Shown: positions 9,556 through 18,998, counted from the first letter of the stretch. The stretch is DNA of 64,000 bases from Bacteroidaceae bacterium (GCA_017416805.1 JAFQBB010000043.1:1-64000); one strand, 5' to 3'. Notes: generated from the letters alone by a model not told the origin. Translations and numbers: made by a program.

Positions 9556-9621
9556 AGAATGATCATTCTTTCTTAATTTAAGTAAAAAAAGGCATACAAG
9601 CCATTCTTTTTTGTACATTTG
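9556..9621 (+). promoter_or_regulatory. kduI promoter with a 14-bp palindrome
   Basis: TACATTTG at 9614-9621 matches the -7 consensus. AGAATGATCATTCT at 9556-9569 is a perfect palindrome centred about 55 bp upstream of the presumed start and could be an operator. No -33 TTTG is visible. Confidence 0.5.
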
Positions 9622-9665
9622 CTCAATTTATAGTTTAAAACTAACTTTATTAAACATTATTAGAT

Positions 9666-10508
9666 ATGAAAACAAACTATGAAATCCGTTATGCGGCACA
9701 TCCTGAGGATGCCAAGAACTACGACACCAAGCGTATCCGCCGCGATTTTCTGATTGAGAAGGTTTTTGCTGCCGATGAGGTTAACATGGTTTATTCCATG
9801 TATGACCGTATGGTAGTTGGTGGTGCCATGCCCGTGAATGAAGCGTTGAAGCTGGAAGCTATCGATCCGCTGAAAGCTCCCTATTTCACTACACGTCGCG
9901 AAATTGGAATGTTCAATGTTGGTGGCCCTGGTATCGTAAAGGCTGGTGACGAAACATTTGAACTCGATTATAAAGAAGCACTCTACATTGGTTCAGGCGA
10001 CCGTGATGTCATCTTCGAAAGCAAAGATCCGAAGAACCCTGCCAAGTTCTACTTCAACTCATGCACTGCCCACACCAGCTATCCTTGCAAGAAGGTGACT
10101 AAGGAAAATGCTTTGGTAATGCATTTAGGAAGTTTGGAAGGTTCAAACGACCGCAATATCAACAAGATGCTGGTAAATCAGGTATTACCTACTTGTCAGA
10201 TACAGATGGGTATGACAGAATTGGCTCCCGGTAGCGTATGGAATACCATGCCTGCCCACGTACACAGCCGCCGTATGGAAGCATACTTCTATTTTGAAGT
10301 ACCCGAAGATCATGCAGTATGCCACTTTATGGGTGAAGTAGATGAAACCCGTCACATTTGGATGAAGGGCGATCAGGCTGTACTCTCTCCCGAATGGTCA
10401 ATCCATAGCGCAGCCGCCACACACAACTATACTTTCATTTGGGGTATGGGAGGCGAAAACCTCGATTATGGAGATCAAGACTTCTCGTTGATTACTGATT
10501 TGAAATAA
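9666..10508 (+). CDS. kduI: 5-dehydro-4-deoxy-D-glucuronate isomerase
   Basis: The 280-residue KduI isomerises 5-keto-4-deoxyuronate, released by pectate and related lyases, to 2,5-diketo-3-deoxygluconate. The cupin metal-binding region is visible as TMPAHVHSRRMEAYFYFEVP (about residues 195-215), with a later His in PEWSIHSAAATHNY. The length equals the family norm. The gene has its own promoter and is followed 131 bp later by kduD, the next pathway enzyme. It is cytoplasmic. The pectin locus further downstream supplies the likely source of substrate. Confidence 0.97.
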   Translation: MKTNYEIRYAAHPEDAKNYDTKRIRRDFLIEKVFAADEVNMVYSMYDRMVVGGAMPVNEALKLEAIDPLKAPYFTTRREIGMFNVGGPGIVKAGDETFELDYKEALYIGSGDRDVIFESKDPKNPAKFYFNSCTAHTSYPCKKVTKENALVMHLGSLEGSNDRNINKMLVNQVLPTCQIQMGMTELAPGSVWNTMPAHVHSRRMEAYFYFEVPEDHAVCHFMGEVDETRHIWMKGDQAVLSPEWSIHSAAATHNYTFIWGMGGENLDYGDQDFSLITDLK

Positions 10509-10639
10509 ATAAGAAATACAAGAATTATTAATAATAACGAAATTAAATAACTTAGGGTAAAGGACTGTTGGAAATATAGGATGCAAAAATTGTCTGCACT
10601 CCTTCCTACAACTCCTATACTCTTTAAAAAAAGAAATGT

Positions 10640-11440
10640 ATGACAAACATTTTTTCATTAGAAGGTAAGAATGCCTGGATTACCGGCGCATCTTACGGAA
10701 TCGGATTCAACATTGCCAAAGCATTCGTGCAGGCAGGTATCAAGAACATCATTTTCAATGACATCAACGAAGATGCATTAGCTAAAGGTTTGGCAAACTA
10801 CAAGGAAGCCGGTATCGAAAACGTACACGGATATGTATGTGATGTGACCAATGAAGTCGCCGTAAAGGAACTTGTAGAGAAAATTCATGCCGAAGTTGGC
10901 CAGATTGACATCTTGGTAAACAATGCCGGTATTATCAAGCGCATCCCTATGCACGAGATGAAGCGCTCCGAGTTCCAACAGGTTATTGATATCGACCTGG
11001 TAGGACCATTCATCTGCTCAAGCGCCGTTATCCCCGAAATGATGGAGCGTCGCGAAGGTAAGATCATCAACATCTGCTCAATGATGAGTGAATTGGGTCG
11101 CGAAACCGTTTCAGCTTATGCTGCTGCCAAGGGAGGTCTGAAGATGCTGACCCGCAATATCTGTTCAGAATACGGAGAGTACAATATCCAATGTAACGGT
11201 ATCGGCCCGGGCTACATCGCTACACCTCAAACAGTTCCGCTTCGCGAACGTCAGGCAGATGGTAGCCGCCATCCATTTGACTCTTTCATCTGTGCAAAAA
11301 CTCCCGCTGGACGTTGGCTCGACCCTGAAGAATTGGGTGGACCTGCAGTATTCCTTGCCTCTAAAGCTTCAGATGCCGTAAATGGTCATGTTCTTTACGT
11401 AGATGGCGGTATCTTGGCTTACATCGGTAAACAACCCTAA
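10640..11440 (+). CDS. kduD: 2-dehydro-3-deoxy-D-gluconate 5-dehydrogenase KduD
   Basis: A 266-residue short-chain dehydrogenase. KduD reduces 2,5-diketo-3-deoxygluconate to 2-keto-3-deoxygluconate with NAD(P)H. Visible motifs are the cofactor motif TGASYGIG (about residues 15-22), NNAG (about 93), the catalytic Ser in ICSMMSELG and YAAAKGG (Tyr/Lys, about 159-163). The product would be phosphorylated by a KDG kinase, not present in this window. Its position behind kduI supports the specific assignment over a generic gluconate dehydrogenase. Confidence 0.93.
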   Translation: MTNIFSLEGKNAWITGASYGIGFNIAKAFVQAGIKNIIFNDINEDALAKGLANYKEAGIENVHGYVCDVTNEVAVKELVEKIHAEVGQIDILVNNAGIIKRIPMHEMKRSEFQQVIDIDLVGPFICSSAVIPEMMERREGKIINICSMMSELGRETVSAYAAAKGGLKMLTRNICSEYGEYNIQCNGIGPGYIATPQTVPLRERQADGSRHPFDSFICAKTPAGRWLDPEELGGPAVFLASKASDAVNGHVLYVDGGILAYIGKQP

Positions 11441-11449
11441 GTAATAACA

Positions 11450-11568
11450 ACAGAGGAGTGTAGGAGTGACAGGAGTAAAGGAGTGTAGACACATGTTTAG
11501 CTGTACGTGTGCTAAACTATTGTCTATACTCCTGCTTCCTACACTCCTACACTCCTTAAAAACAAATC
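11450..11568. repeat. Inverted repeat of GGAGTGTAG units
   Basis: The kduD-DUF4861 gap holds several GGAGTGTAG-like units on the left and CTACACTCC-like units on the right, flanking a centre near 11505. Partial relatives lie at 10595-10620 (ACTCCTTCC..ACTCCTATAC) and 53790-53805. This is a second intergenic repeat family. Confidence 0.7.
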
Positions 11569-11571
11569 CTC

Positions 11572-12822
11572 ATGAAAAAAATATTCTTATTCCTCGCCGC
11601 AGCCCTGCTATTGGCATCGTGCGGCAAACAAGGTTCATTGCAAGTGACAGTGAGCAATTCTCTCAATATCGACCGTAAAGGGGAACTTGTAGAGGTCGGT
11701 ATGGATGCCGTTGCCAAACAATTGAAGCTTGATGATGAAGCACAATTTATTGTTGTTGATGCTTCTGAGAATCAAGTTCCCTATCAGTTGACCTATGATG
11801 GAAAACTTATATTCCCTGTTGAAGTGGCAGCTGGAGGCTCTGCTGTGTATACCATTAAGGTGGGTGAACCTGAAGAACGTCTTTTTGAGACAGCCGTATA
11901 TGGTCGCAAATATCCGGAGCGTGTTGATGATGTGGCTTGGGAAAACGACCTTACAGCTTACCGTACTTATGGTCCTGCTTTGCAGGCTAATGGTGAGCGT
12001 GCTTTCGGATACGATGTCTGGTTGAAGTGCGTACCCGAATTAGTGGTTGAAGAACGTTATGAAATGGAATTGAATCCTGCCACAAAGGCTGTGATTGACA
12101 GTTTGAAACAGATTGGTAAGACTAAAGATGCAAATGATTTGTATCAATCAGTATCTTATCATGTGGATCATGGTAATGGACTTGACTGTTACAAAGTGGG
12201 TCCTACCCTTGGTGGAGGAGCAGCCGCTTTGTTGGTGGACGATGCGATTGTTTATCCTTACTGCTATGTTGGTGAACCTGAGATTTTGGATAACGGTCCC
12301 CTGCGCTTCACTGTGAAGTTGAACTATGCTCCTACAGCTATCAAGGGAGACACCGCCGTTGCCGAAACTCGTATCATTTCGCTTGATAAAGGCTCACAAA
12401 TGAATAAGACTGTCATTGCTTATAATGGTCTGACAGTGGCGTCTCCTGTGGCTGCGGGTATAGTGATTCATCCCGAGAATCCCGAGGCATATGTGCTGGA
12501 TGCTGATAATGGATATGTGACCTATACCGACTTAAGTGATAATATCCACAATGATAATGGTGAAATTTACCTTGGTATAGTTTTTCCTGACGAGATGAAG
12601 GAGGCCAAGGCAGTGCTTTTCACTGCAGATGAAAGCAAGACGTTACGTGGTGGAGCCAGTGGTCATGTCTTGGCTGTAGCGGAGTATCAGCCGAATTCAG
12701 AATTTACCTATTATTGGGGAAGTGGATGGAACAAATATAATTTCACAGATGCTGTCATGTGGAACAATTATGTGGCAGAATTTGCTATGAAAGTGCGCAA
12801 TCCTTTGATGGTAGCATACTAA
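11572..12822 (+). CDS. DUF4861 lipoprotein of the uronate cluster
   Basis: A 416-residue predicted lipoprotein. The signal MKKIFLFLAAALLLASCGKQ has a lipobox ending at Cys17. The rest resembles DUF4861 family proteins, which are common near pectin and uronate genes in Bacteroidota; I recall no established activity. Conserved-looking blocks include YRTYGPALQANGERAFGYDV and SVSYHVDHGNGLDCYKVGPT. Linkage to kduI and kduD suggests a role in handling uronate-containing oligosaccharides at the periplasmic face, which is inference. A large imperfect hairpin follows. Confidence 0.75.
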   Translation: MKKIFLFLAAALLLASCGKQGSLQVTVSNSLNIDRKGELVEVGMDAVAKQLKLDDEAQFIVVDASENQVPYQLTYDGKLIFPVEVAAGGSAVYTIKVGEPEERLFETAVYGRKYPERVDDVAWENDLTAYRTYGPALQANGERAFGYDVWLKCVPELVVEERYEMELNPATKAVIDSLKQIGKTKDANDLYQSVSYHVDHGNGLDCYKVGPTLGGGAAALLVDDAIVYPYCYVGEPEILDNGPLRFTVKLNYAPTAIKGDTAVAETRIISLDKGSQMNKTVIAYNGLTVASPVAAGIVIHPENPEAYVLDADNGYVTYTDLSDNIHNDNGEIYLGIVFPDEMKEAKAVLFTADESKTLRGGASGHVLAVAEYQPNSEFTYYWGSGWNKYNFTDAVMWNNYVAEFAMKVRNPLMVAY

Positions 12823-12830
12823 TCTATTGG

Positions 12831-12915
12831 TGCCCGATAAAACTGCTTTTGTTGATTTCTCATCCGCAGATGACGCAGAAGAGAAATCTGCAAAAGCAGT
12901 TTTTAGTTATCAGGC
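12831..12915. terminator. Imperfect hairpin with repeat fragment in its loop
   Basis: The arms 12839-12861 and 12881-12903 pair over 23 bp with two mismatches. An outer TGCCCGATAA/TTATCAGGCA pair extends the stem. The loop (12862-12880) is ATCCGCAGATGACGCAGAA, a fragment of the GACGCAGAT repeat family. It is probably a terminator for the DUF4861 gene. Confidence 0.65.
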
Positions 12916-12921
12916 AGAATA

Positions 12922-12951
12922 TATAATAAGGTACGCGCGTACCTTATTATA
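12922..12951. repeat. Perfect 30-bp palindrome
   Basis: The two 15-base halves (12922-12936, 12937-12951) are exact reverse complements, centred on GTACGC|GCGTAC. It lies just after the hairpin of the DUF4861 gene and may be a bidirectional terminator or a protein site. Confidence 0.85.
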
Positions 12952-12988
12952 ATATAAGGGAGGAACTCCCTACTTCAAGAGCGGACGG

Positions 12989-13199
12989 TTTGGGGCAATC
13001 CAAATGAACAATCAATGGTTGTCAAAGCGGACAGTTTACGGCTTCTCAAACGAACAATTTACGGCTTTCCAAGTGAACAATTTACGGCTTTCCAAGTGAA
13101 TAATTTACGGCTTTCCAAGTGAATAACTTACGGCTACCCTAAGTGAATAACTTACGGCTTGACAAGTGAATAATAGTTCACTTGAGAAGCCGAAAAAAG
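12989..13199. repeat. 23-bp tandem array ending in an inverted unit
   Basis: At least six units resembling TTTACGGCTTTCCAAGTGAA start at 13035, 13058, 13081, 13104, 13127 and 13151 (spacing 23, once 24), with more degenerate units upstream. The last unit is followed by its reverse complement (TTCACTTG..AAGCCG, 13176-13192), so the end forms a 16-bp stem. No reading frame covers it. Confidence 0.85.
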
Positions 13200-13407
13200 T
13201 TCGATTCAGAGGGTATTGCCTTGCCCTTTCTATTGGTCTGTATTTCACTATATCCAGCCCTTTCCACTTTCCGTTCTTCCGTTTCCCGTCGGGATGAGGC
13301 ACAATGTAGCGATAGGTGAGGGGGGGAGTACAGTCCTCAAAAAATGTATAGGGGCTTATACACCCTTAAAACTCACTAAATGCTTGTTTCCCAGACTCTA
13401 ATAATAT

Positions 13408-13457
13408 ATCAGGCACAGACTTTTCGCGTTGCAATAAAGCGGAAAATCCGTGCCTGA
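13408..13457. repeat. Short palindromic element (GGCACGGAT type)
   Basis: TCAGGCACAGACTTTTCGC and the near-complementary GCGGAAAATCCGTGCCTGA flank an 11-nt loop. It shares its end and the TTTTCGC motif with the element at 1907-2016. Confidence 0.75.
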
Positions 13458-13515
13458 GATCTCCTTTGAGGATATTAATTCTGATCTGTTAAATCATAAT
13501 GGCGCAGGAGGATTT

Positions 13516-16335
13516 TTATTTGCCAATCTTCTTTTGGTCATCCTGAATGTAAATCTGTCCCTTAGCGGCACGCATGATTTGTTGACCCATGAGGTTGTAC
13601 ATCGCACTATTGGCGACTGGTTTGACAACTTCTACTGCTTCGACAGCATTGGGGATTCCTGCAGCAATGTTCAACACCTTCAGGTTGTCGAACCAGCAAC
13701 GACGCTGATCGGCATTGCCATAGTTAGAGTAAACAACAAACTTGGCAGGAGCACCCTTAGTCAGGGTCACAGTTTCGGATATTACAGAACCCTTGGAGCT
13801 TGAAGTGGTGCAATACATTGTCTTTGCACCGTAGTCGAGCACGATATCGAACGAAGTCTTGTTGGTTGAAGCTGAAACAAGTGCGTTGCCATTACCACCT
13901 ACATTGGTAATCTTTCCTGTGTAGTCAACACCGAATGTGTTCAAATCGTCGTTGCCGCTGTATGTAGAACAGTAGAGGCCGCAGATAGTATCGCCTTCAG
14001 CAGTCAGCACCTTGTAACCGGCTTTTCTGTTTTGAAGGTTACCGTAGTAATAATCGAACTTGATGTTTACGATGTCTGTTTCCTTGACGGGAGCACCAGT
14101 GAAGTCAACAGTCGCCTCACCGTTACCTACGCGAAGCATACCAAGAGAGTCGGTAGCATTGTATCCGAGTTCAAATGGAGCAGTAGCTGTGATAACTGTT
14201 CCATCCTCGGCTGTTCCGCCCGCATTGCTGAGGAACATTGTACCCTTAGTGCCTGTAATGGTGAAGAGGTAGCTGGTAATACCTGTAGAGTCTGTTTCGG
14301 TAATCACATTGAGTTTTGCAGGAGCCCCTTGAGTTCCGAAGTCAATATCAACAATGGTTGTAGCATCAATGGCCTGTTTGAATCCCTCAACCATGGTGTT
14401 CAGAGATTCTCTCTGGGTAACGAGGGCCAAGGAGTCGGTTGAAGAGAAGGGTACGTTCTGCTTTTCGTTGTACATGCTCTGTGAAGTGGCAATCTCTGTA
14501 GTCAGGTCACTCTTCTTGCTTGAACTTTCGTAAATGCGCATACCCAAAGTTTCCTGTGCAGCCTCGATGGCAACGGCCATATCGGTGAAAGGAGTATTCA
14601 TTTTCTCGAACGGAGTGATATAGTTGTTGTTGAGGAAACGGACCCCTTTGTTCATAATGGTGTCGGAGAGGCTACGGTCTTCGGCATGTTCCTTTAATAC
14701 GTCGTTTTGAGACATTGCCATCCAACCATCGTAGAGAGTCTGAGCGGCAGTGATACCTTCTTGCAAGGTTTCCTTACCCCAGGGGCGTTCCTTCTGGTCT
14801 TCGGCCACATAGCCATAAGCCAGGTCCAAACGGTCCTTCAAAGCTTCGAGTTGGGTCTCTACGTTTGCCAGATAAGTCTCTTGCTCGGCAGACAATTCAC
14901 CGTCGTTGCGGAATCTGTAGAGGACAGGAGAGTACAACTGAACATTGAATCCTGCATTTTTGGAAGTTGAAATGTTGTTACAGATAAGACCTAATGTGAG
15001 TTCCTTTTCTTCGTCCAACTCAAACTCTACTACATAATCCTGATTGCGGGCAGTATTCAGGCAACCAGCCACCACGGTGTCTCCATTGAAGAACAATCTG
15101 AGTTCAGCGCACTCGTCGGCCCACGAACGTACCCAACGGTTTTTGTTTAGTGTCATTCTACCACCTTGTCCGGTTACCCCCCAATAGTATTTGCCCGGCT
15201 TCAACGTAGTAGTCAGCGTGGCAACATTATTCCAGTTGTCATTTGGATAGCTACCACGTTGCCATTGGATAGTGATTGGAGAGTTTTCTTCCGTCTGAGT
15301 ATGGCTCCAACGGTCGCTTACCCAACTCCAAGGAGCTTTACCATTGTAATCTTGGTAAAGTTTGCTAAACTTCTTAGTCCATTTCATCCAGTTGGCAGAG
15401 TTGTTTCCTGTAGAGGCAGAACCATCGGTAGTAGGAATATAGTCAATCACGTTGTCGAAGTTCTGTTCTACGAAATATCCCCAAAGGAGTTCAAGGTTCT
15501 CCATCAGGCTTGCCATTTCGCTGGGCGATGCATTGTTTTCAATTCCAGCTTCTACAGCCTGTACGCACTCTTGGAATTCGGCGAAGTACATTCTTTCTTC
15601 AATACCTTCGCTCTTCAAGTAGTTCTGCAAATAAGCTATGCGCTCCTTGGCAATGCGGTCATCATATACCTCATTGGCCATGTGGCACTCTACGTCGGCA
15701 ATCTCCAACCCTTCGGCCAATGCGCGGAAATCGATGATGATGTAGCCTTCAGCAGGCACCTCAACGGCAAAAGCAGCTGCGGTAAATTCTATATCGGAAA
15801 AGCTGAACTGATAAGCGTTGCACACACCGTTCTCACCGTATCTCAAAGTATAATCATCTGCTTTCCCGTTGGCATTCTCATCGGTTTCTGTATCCATCCA
15901 TGCCAATGCCTTGTCTGTATTGTAATAAGCATTGATGTAGTTGGAAGCTGCCCCTGAAAGGTCAATGTCGGTAAATCCGGCAATGGCACCCTTCACATAG
16001 AATGATACCACATAAGTACCAGGGGTGGTCACCTTGATGTTCTGGCGCATACCGTGCTTCAAAGAAGTGGCTCCGGCATTTACCAACTGAGTGTTTGACC
16101 CATTGGGACCGTCAGTAAATTTGGTAAATGTCGCGCTTAAAGGCTGTTCGCTGGAGATAGTGTCCCATCCGTTCAAGCCTGTGTCACCCTCAGTGAATTC
16201 TCCGTTCACCACAAGATCCTGTCCTGTGATTTGATACTTTGCTGTCTTTGTATAAACGAAGTCATTCACTTCGTAAGCATTGGCGGTCAATGCGACACCA
16301 GCAAAGAGCGTAGCTGATAGTAATTTTTTAATCAT
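13516..16335 (-). CDS. Large secreted protein with C-terminal tail, function unknown
   Basis: A 939-residue exported protein (MIKKLLSATLFAGVALTANA signal). I do not recognise a catalytic domain. Residues about 38-210 look like a beta-sandwich of the carbohydrate-binding type (LVVNGEFTEGDTGLNGWD). A second NDNWNNVATLTTTLKPGKYYWGV-like segment follows (quoted only in part), then helical segments resembling FIVAR repeats (about 490-650), and a C-terminal beta-sandwich with FDYYYGNLQNRKAGY and WFDNLKVL. The end (YNLMGQQIMRAAKGQIYIQD) matches the tail shared with three other window proteins. It lies 89 bp after the GH43-GH28 gene on the same strand, so a role in pectin binding is plausible. Its architecture resembles the giant protein at 59455. 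Confidence 0.75.
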   Translation of the reverse strand: MIKKLLSATLFAGVALTANAYEVNDFVYTKTAKYQITGQDLVVNGEFTEGDTGLNGWDTISSEQPLSATFTKFTDGPNGSNTQLVNAGATSLKHGMRQNIKVTTPGTYVVSFYVKGAIAGFTDIDLSGAASNYINAYYNTDKALAWMDTETDENANGKADDYTLRYGENGVCNAYQFSFSDIEFTAAAFAVEVPAEGYIIIDFRALAEGLEIADVECHMANEVYDDRIAKERIAYLQNYLKSEGIEERMYFAEFQECVQAVEAGIENNASPSEMASLMENLELLWGYFVEQNFDNVIDYIPTTDGSASTGNNSANWMKWTKKFSKLYQDYNGKAPWSWVSDRWSHTQTEENSPITIQWQRGSYPNDNWNNVATLTTTLKPGKYYWGVTGQGGRMTLNKNRWVRSWADECAELRLFFNGDTVVAGCLNTARNQDYVVEFELDEEKELTLGLICNNISTSKNAGFNVQLYSPVLYRFRNDGELSAEQETYLANVETQLEALKDRLDLAYGYVAEDQKERPWGKETLQEGITAAQTLYDGWMAMSQNDVLKEHAEDRSLSDTIMNKGVRFLNNNYITPFEKMNTPFTDMAVAIEAAQETLGMRIYESSSKKSDLTTEIATSQSMYNEKQNVPFSSTDSLALVTQRESLNTMVEGFKQAIDATTIVDIDFGTQGAPAKLNVITETDSTGITSYLFTITGTKGTMFLSNAGGTAEDGTVITATAPFELGYNATDSLGMLRVGNGEATVDFTGAPVKETDIVNIKFDYYYGNLQNRKAGYKVLTAEGDTICGLYCSTYSGNDDLNTFGVDYTGKITNVGGNGNALVSASTNKTSFDIVLDYGAKTMYCTTSSSKGSVISETVTLTKGAPAKFVVYSNYGNADQRRCWFDNLKVLNIAAGIPNAVEAVEVVKPVANSAMYNLMGQQIMRAAKGQIYIQDDQKKIGK

Positions 16336-16424
16336 AGTTTTTGTTTTTAATTAGTAAATAATGTATTATCGCAGAAAAAAATAGCAATAACGGTGTTTAT
16401 AGGTTGCAATTACAGTTTGAGAGT

Positions 16425-18998
16425 TTACTCGCCTATAACAGTGTCAATGAACATCACTCCTTCCAGACCATCAGATTTGCTGAGGTTTGGTAAGGCTGTG
16501 TGTATCCTGGAATCCAATACCACGAAAGAACTGATATCACGCATAATGCCAAGCTTTTCAGCATTCAGCACATGTGCATTGCGGATAAGGACGTCGCGTA
16601 AAGGACGTTCGGGTAATCCGATGGCCGAGATGAACGACGAGCAATTCTCTATCAATACATTGCTTATGCGGATATTACGAAAATCGGGGGTATAGGGAGT
16701 CAGCAGAGCCACTTTCTCGGCAGGTGTTGCTGACGTTTTGCCATCTTTGGCATAACGACGGGCAAGATCACCTCCCCATTTAAGACTTCCCAACATATCG
16801 CAATAGAACGCAGGGCCGGTAACATTGGCACGTACACGCTCTACGGTGATGCCTTCTACACCACCACCGCGGGGACGAAGGGTCTTGAAGCGAAAAGCCT
16901 GATCTGTTCCATCAAACACACAATCGTGACAATAGACATTCTTGATGCCGCCAGCCACTTCTGTTCCGCATACAATGCCGCCAGCGCCACGTAGGGCGAG
17001 GCTGTAGCGTACTACCACGTTTTCGGTTGGACGGTTCACTCGTTTTCCATCGACACCACGACCTGACTTCATGGTGTAGGTATCGTCCTGACAATCGAGC
17101 GAACAATATTCTACCAATACGTTCTTGGACGATTCTACGTCAATACCGTCTGTACGGCCATGTCCAAAGCTGGTGACGGTGACGCCACGAATAATGACAT
17201 TCTCGCAATATTGGGGAACAACATTCCAATAAAGGCCTTGATCAAGGGTGACACCTTCAATCAGTACGTTCTTGCAATCAATGGGAGCAATAGTTTTGGG
17301 CAGGAATACTTCGCCTGAGTTCTTTATACCATCAAAAACACGCTCTTCAAGTGGCATTTCCCCATTCTTGCAGATGATTTCGATGTTGAGAGCTTTGGCT
17401 TTGTTGTTCTGATAGATTTCGCAATCGGTAGATGGACCCACAATGCGTCCTTTTCCTGTGACTGCAATATTTTCAGCTTTATGTGCATAGATAAATGCAC
17501 CGAGGGAATAGATTTCAATACCCTCATCACGGGTGAATACTACAGGCAGATAGTCCTTGATGGCTCCACTGAATCTTAGGGTAGCTCCTTCAGCCAGATG
17601 CAAATTAATGCCACTCTTTAGTTCTATACGTCCTGTTTGCCATTCTCCGGCAGGAATTGTCACCGTACCTCCCCCCTTAGCCGCAAGTTTGTCTATTGCC
17701 TTCTGAATGGTCTTTGTGTTCATTCTTTTACAGCTCAGTTTGACGGTAATCTGCTTTTCTGCAAAAACAGGACGTTGCAACTGAGGCATTTCAAAAGGAG
17801 CCTGAATGGGGGCAATTTCTTTGGGCATAGCCTGCGGACCTACATCGTGGCGAGTGGGGATGTCGTAATCCTCAAGACGCCATTCCTCTTTCCATTCGAT
17901 GGTGGGTTTCCCGTTCTCATCGAAAATTACAGGAAGGAATACATAGCGCGAATCATTGGTGGTATCCCATTTTCCGCGCAACTTATTTGTCTTGTCTTTG
18001 ACTTGAGGGGTTGAAAAGTCTTTATCAAAGGGCTTGTGCTCTTTATACCGACGTTCGTAATCGCGAGCTATACGTACAGGTATGTCGGTTCCTACAAATT
18101 GGGGAAGCCAACGGTCTGCCAATGCAACATACAGGTGCTTTCCGGGAATTTTCACTACACAAGCAATTTGTGAAGCAAAAGAATCCTCAAACTTATCATT
18201 AATATGAGGAGAACCTAAATCGGTATATTCACCGTGGTAATCATCGAATACACAGACGCGTGACGGATTGGGGACATAGCCAGTGGTGCCACTCGTGAAC
18301 ATGTAGTGGCGGCCTTGGTGGAAAAAGTGCGAAGGAGCCTCACGGGTATAGGGAGGAGGCATACCGATGAAATGTACGGTATATTGTCCGTTGGTACCCA
18401 AGAAGTCGTCGGTAAGTTCAGCACAAATAAGTTCCCAATGAGGACGTTCGAACCAAACGTACCCTTTGCCGGTACGAGGATCAACGTACATGTCGAAATC
18501 CCCAACACCGAATCCTTCAGGCTTCAGACTCTTTACGATAGTATAAGGCCCTTCAAATCGGTCGGCTTGGAGGATGACAAAATAACCATCGGTATCCATG
18601 CTCTTAATCCAGCATACCCATTTGTCAGTCTGCTTGTTGTAAAGAATGTGCGGACGGTCGAGGGTTTGCGAATAGTGTAAGGGGGAAAGTGGATTCACAG
18701 TATCCGGCTCGATGATGAGCCCCATGTCTTCCCAATTATAAAAATCGGTGGAGCGGTAGGCACGGATACCCCATGTCCACACATTGGTGCCCATGAGGGT
18801 TTTCTCTTTATTTTCACCATACCAATAATACATTCCATCTTTTTCGAAAATTTGGGGACTGTGTGCCTGAATGGGGTTCCCGTTTGTGTCAAGCCATCGT
18901 TGACCGGGCTTAATGCTATTATAGGTCTGCCCCACAGTGCTTGCCATCGGAAGGATGGCAAGCACAAGGGTACAAACGCAATGGATAATTCTGTTCAT
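16425..18998 (-). CDS. GH43-like / GH28 fusion, putative pectin side-chain and backbone hydrolase
   Basis: An 857-residue secreted protein (signal ending near STVGQ). Residues about 30-400 resemble a five-bladed GH43-type propeller (AHSPQIFEKDGMYYWYGENK; YVDPRTGKGYVWFERPHWEL). Residues about 420-857 are a GH28 polygalacturonase-type beta-helix (GGGTVTIPAGEWQTGRIELK; TDGIDVESSKNVLVEYCSLD; QDD near 636; RFKT). The usual GH43 Asp after HxP is replaced (AHSPQ), and the GH28 GHGG motif reads GAGG near residue 671. The fusion would couple side-chain removal with backbone cleavage. It is co-directional with the PL11 lyase and the small peptide gene, which suggests one operon. Substrate is inferred from neighbours. 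Confidence 0.82.
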   Translation of the reverse strand: MNRIIHCVCTLVLAILPMASTVGQTYNSIKPGQRWLDTNGNPIQAHSPQIFEKDGMYYWYGENKEKTLMGTNVWTWGIRAYRSTDFYNWEDMGLIIEPDTVNPLSPLHYSQTLDRPHILYNKQTDKWVCWIKSMDTDGYFVILQADRFEGPYTIVKSLKPEGFGVGDFDMYVDPRTGKGYVWFERPHWELICAELTDDFLGTNGQYTVHFIGMPPPYTREAPSHFFHQGRHYMFTSGTTGYVPNPSRVCVFDDYHGEYTDLGSPHINDKFEDSFASQIACVVKIPGKHLYVALADRWLPQFVGTDIPVRIARDYERRYKEHKPFDKDFSTPQVKDKTNKLRGKWDTTNDSRYVFLPVIFDENGKPTIEWKEEWRLEDYDIPTRHDVGPQAMPKEIAPIQAPFEMPQLQRPVFAEKQITVKLSCKRMNTKTIQKAIDKLAAKGGGTVTIPAGEWQTGRIELKSGINLHLAEGATLRFSGAIKDYLPVVFTRDEGIEIYSLGAFIYAHKAENIAVTGKGRIVGPSTDCEIYQNNKAKALNIEIICKNGEMPLEERVFDGIKNSGEVFLPKTIAPIDCKNVLIEGVTLDQGLYWNVVPQYCENVIIRGVTVTSFGHGRTDGIDVESSKNVLVEYCSLDCQDDTYTMKSGRGVDGKRVNRPTENVVVRYSLALRGAGGIVCGTEVAGGIKNVYCHDCVFDGTDQAFRFKTLRPRGGGVEGITVERVRANVTGPAFYCDMLGSLKWGGDLARRYAKDGKTSATPAEKVALLTPYTPDFRNIRISNVLIENCSSFISAIGLPERPLRDVLIRNAHVLNAEKLGIMRDISSFVVLDSRIHTALPNLSKSDGLEGVMFIDTVIGE

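Larger units (their letters stand above)
12823..13515. other. Repeat-filled gap between convergent genes
   Basis: No gene is seen. In order the gap holds a large hairpin (12831-12915), a 30-bp perfect palindrome (12922-12951), a 23-bp-periodic array (about 12989-13199), a short unmarked stretch and a palindromic element (13408-13457). Both flanking genes end here, so some of the hairpins may terminate transcription. Confidence 0.75.

Noticed and set aside
12989..13199. Possible CRISPR array
   Set aside because: Repeat units are contiguous with no spacers of unique sequence, and no cas genes are nearby.
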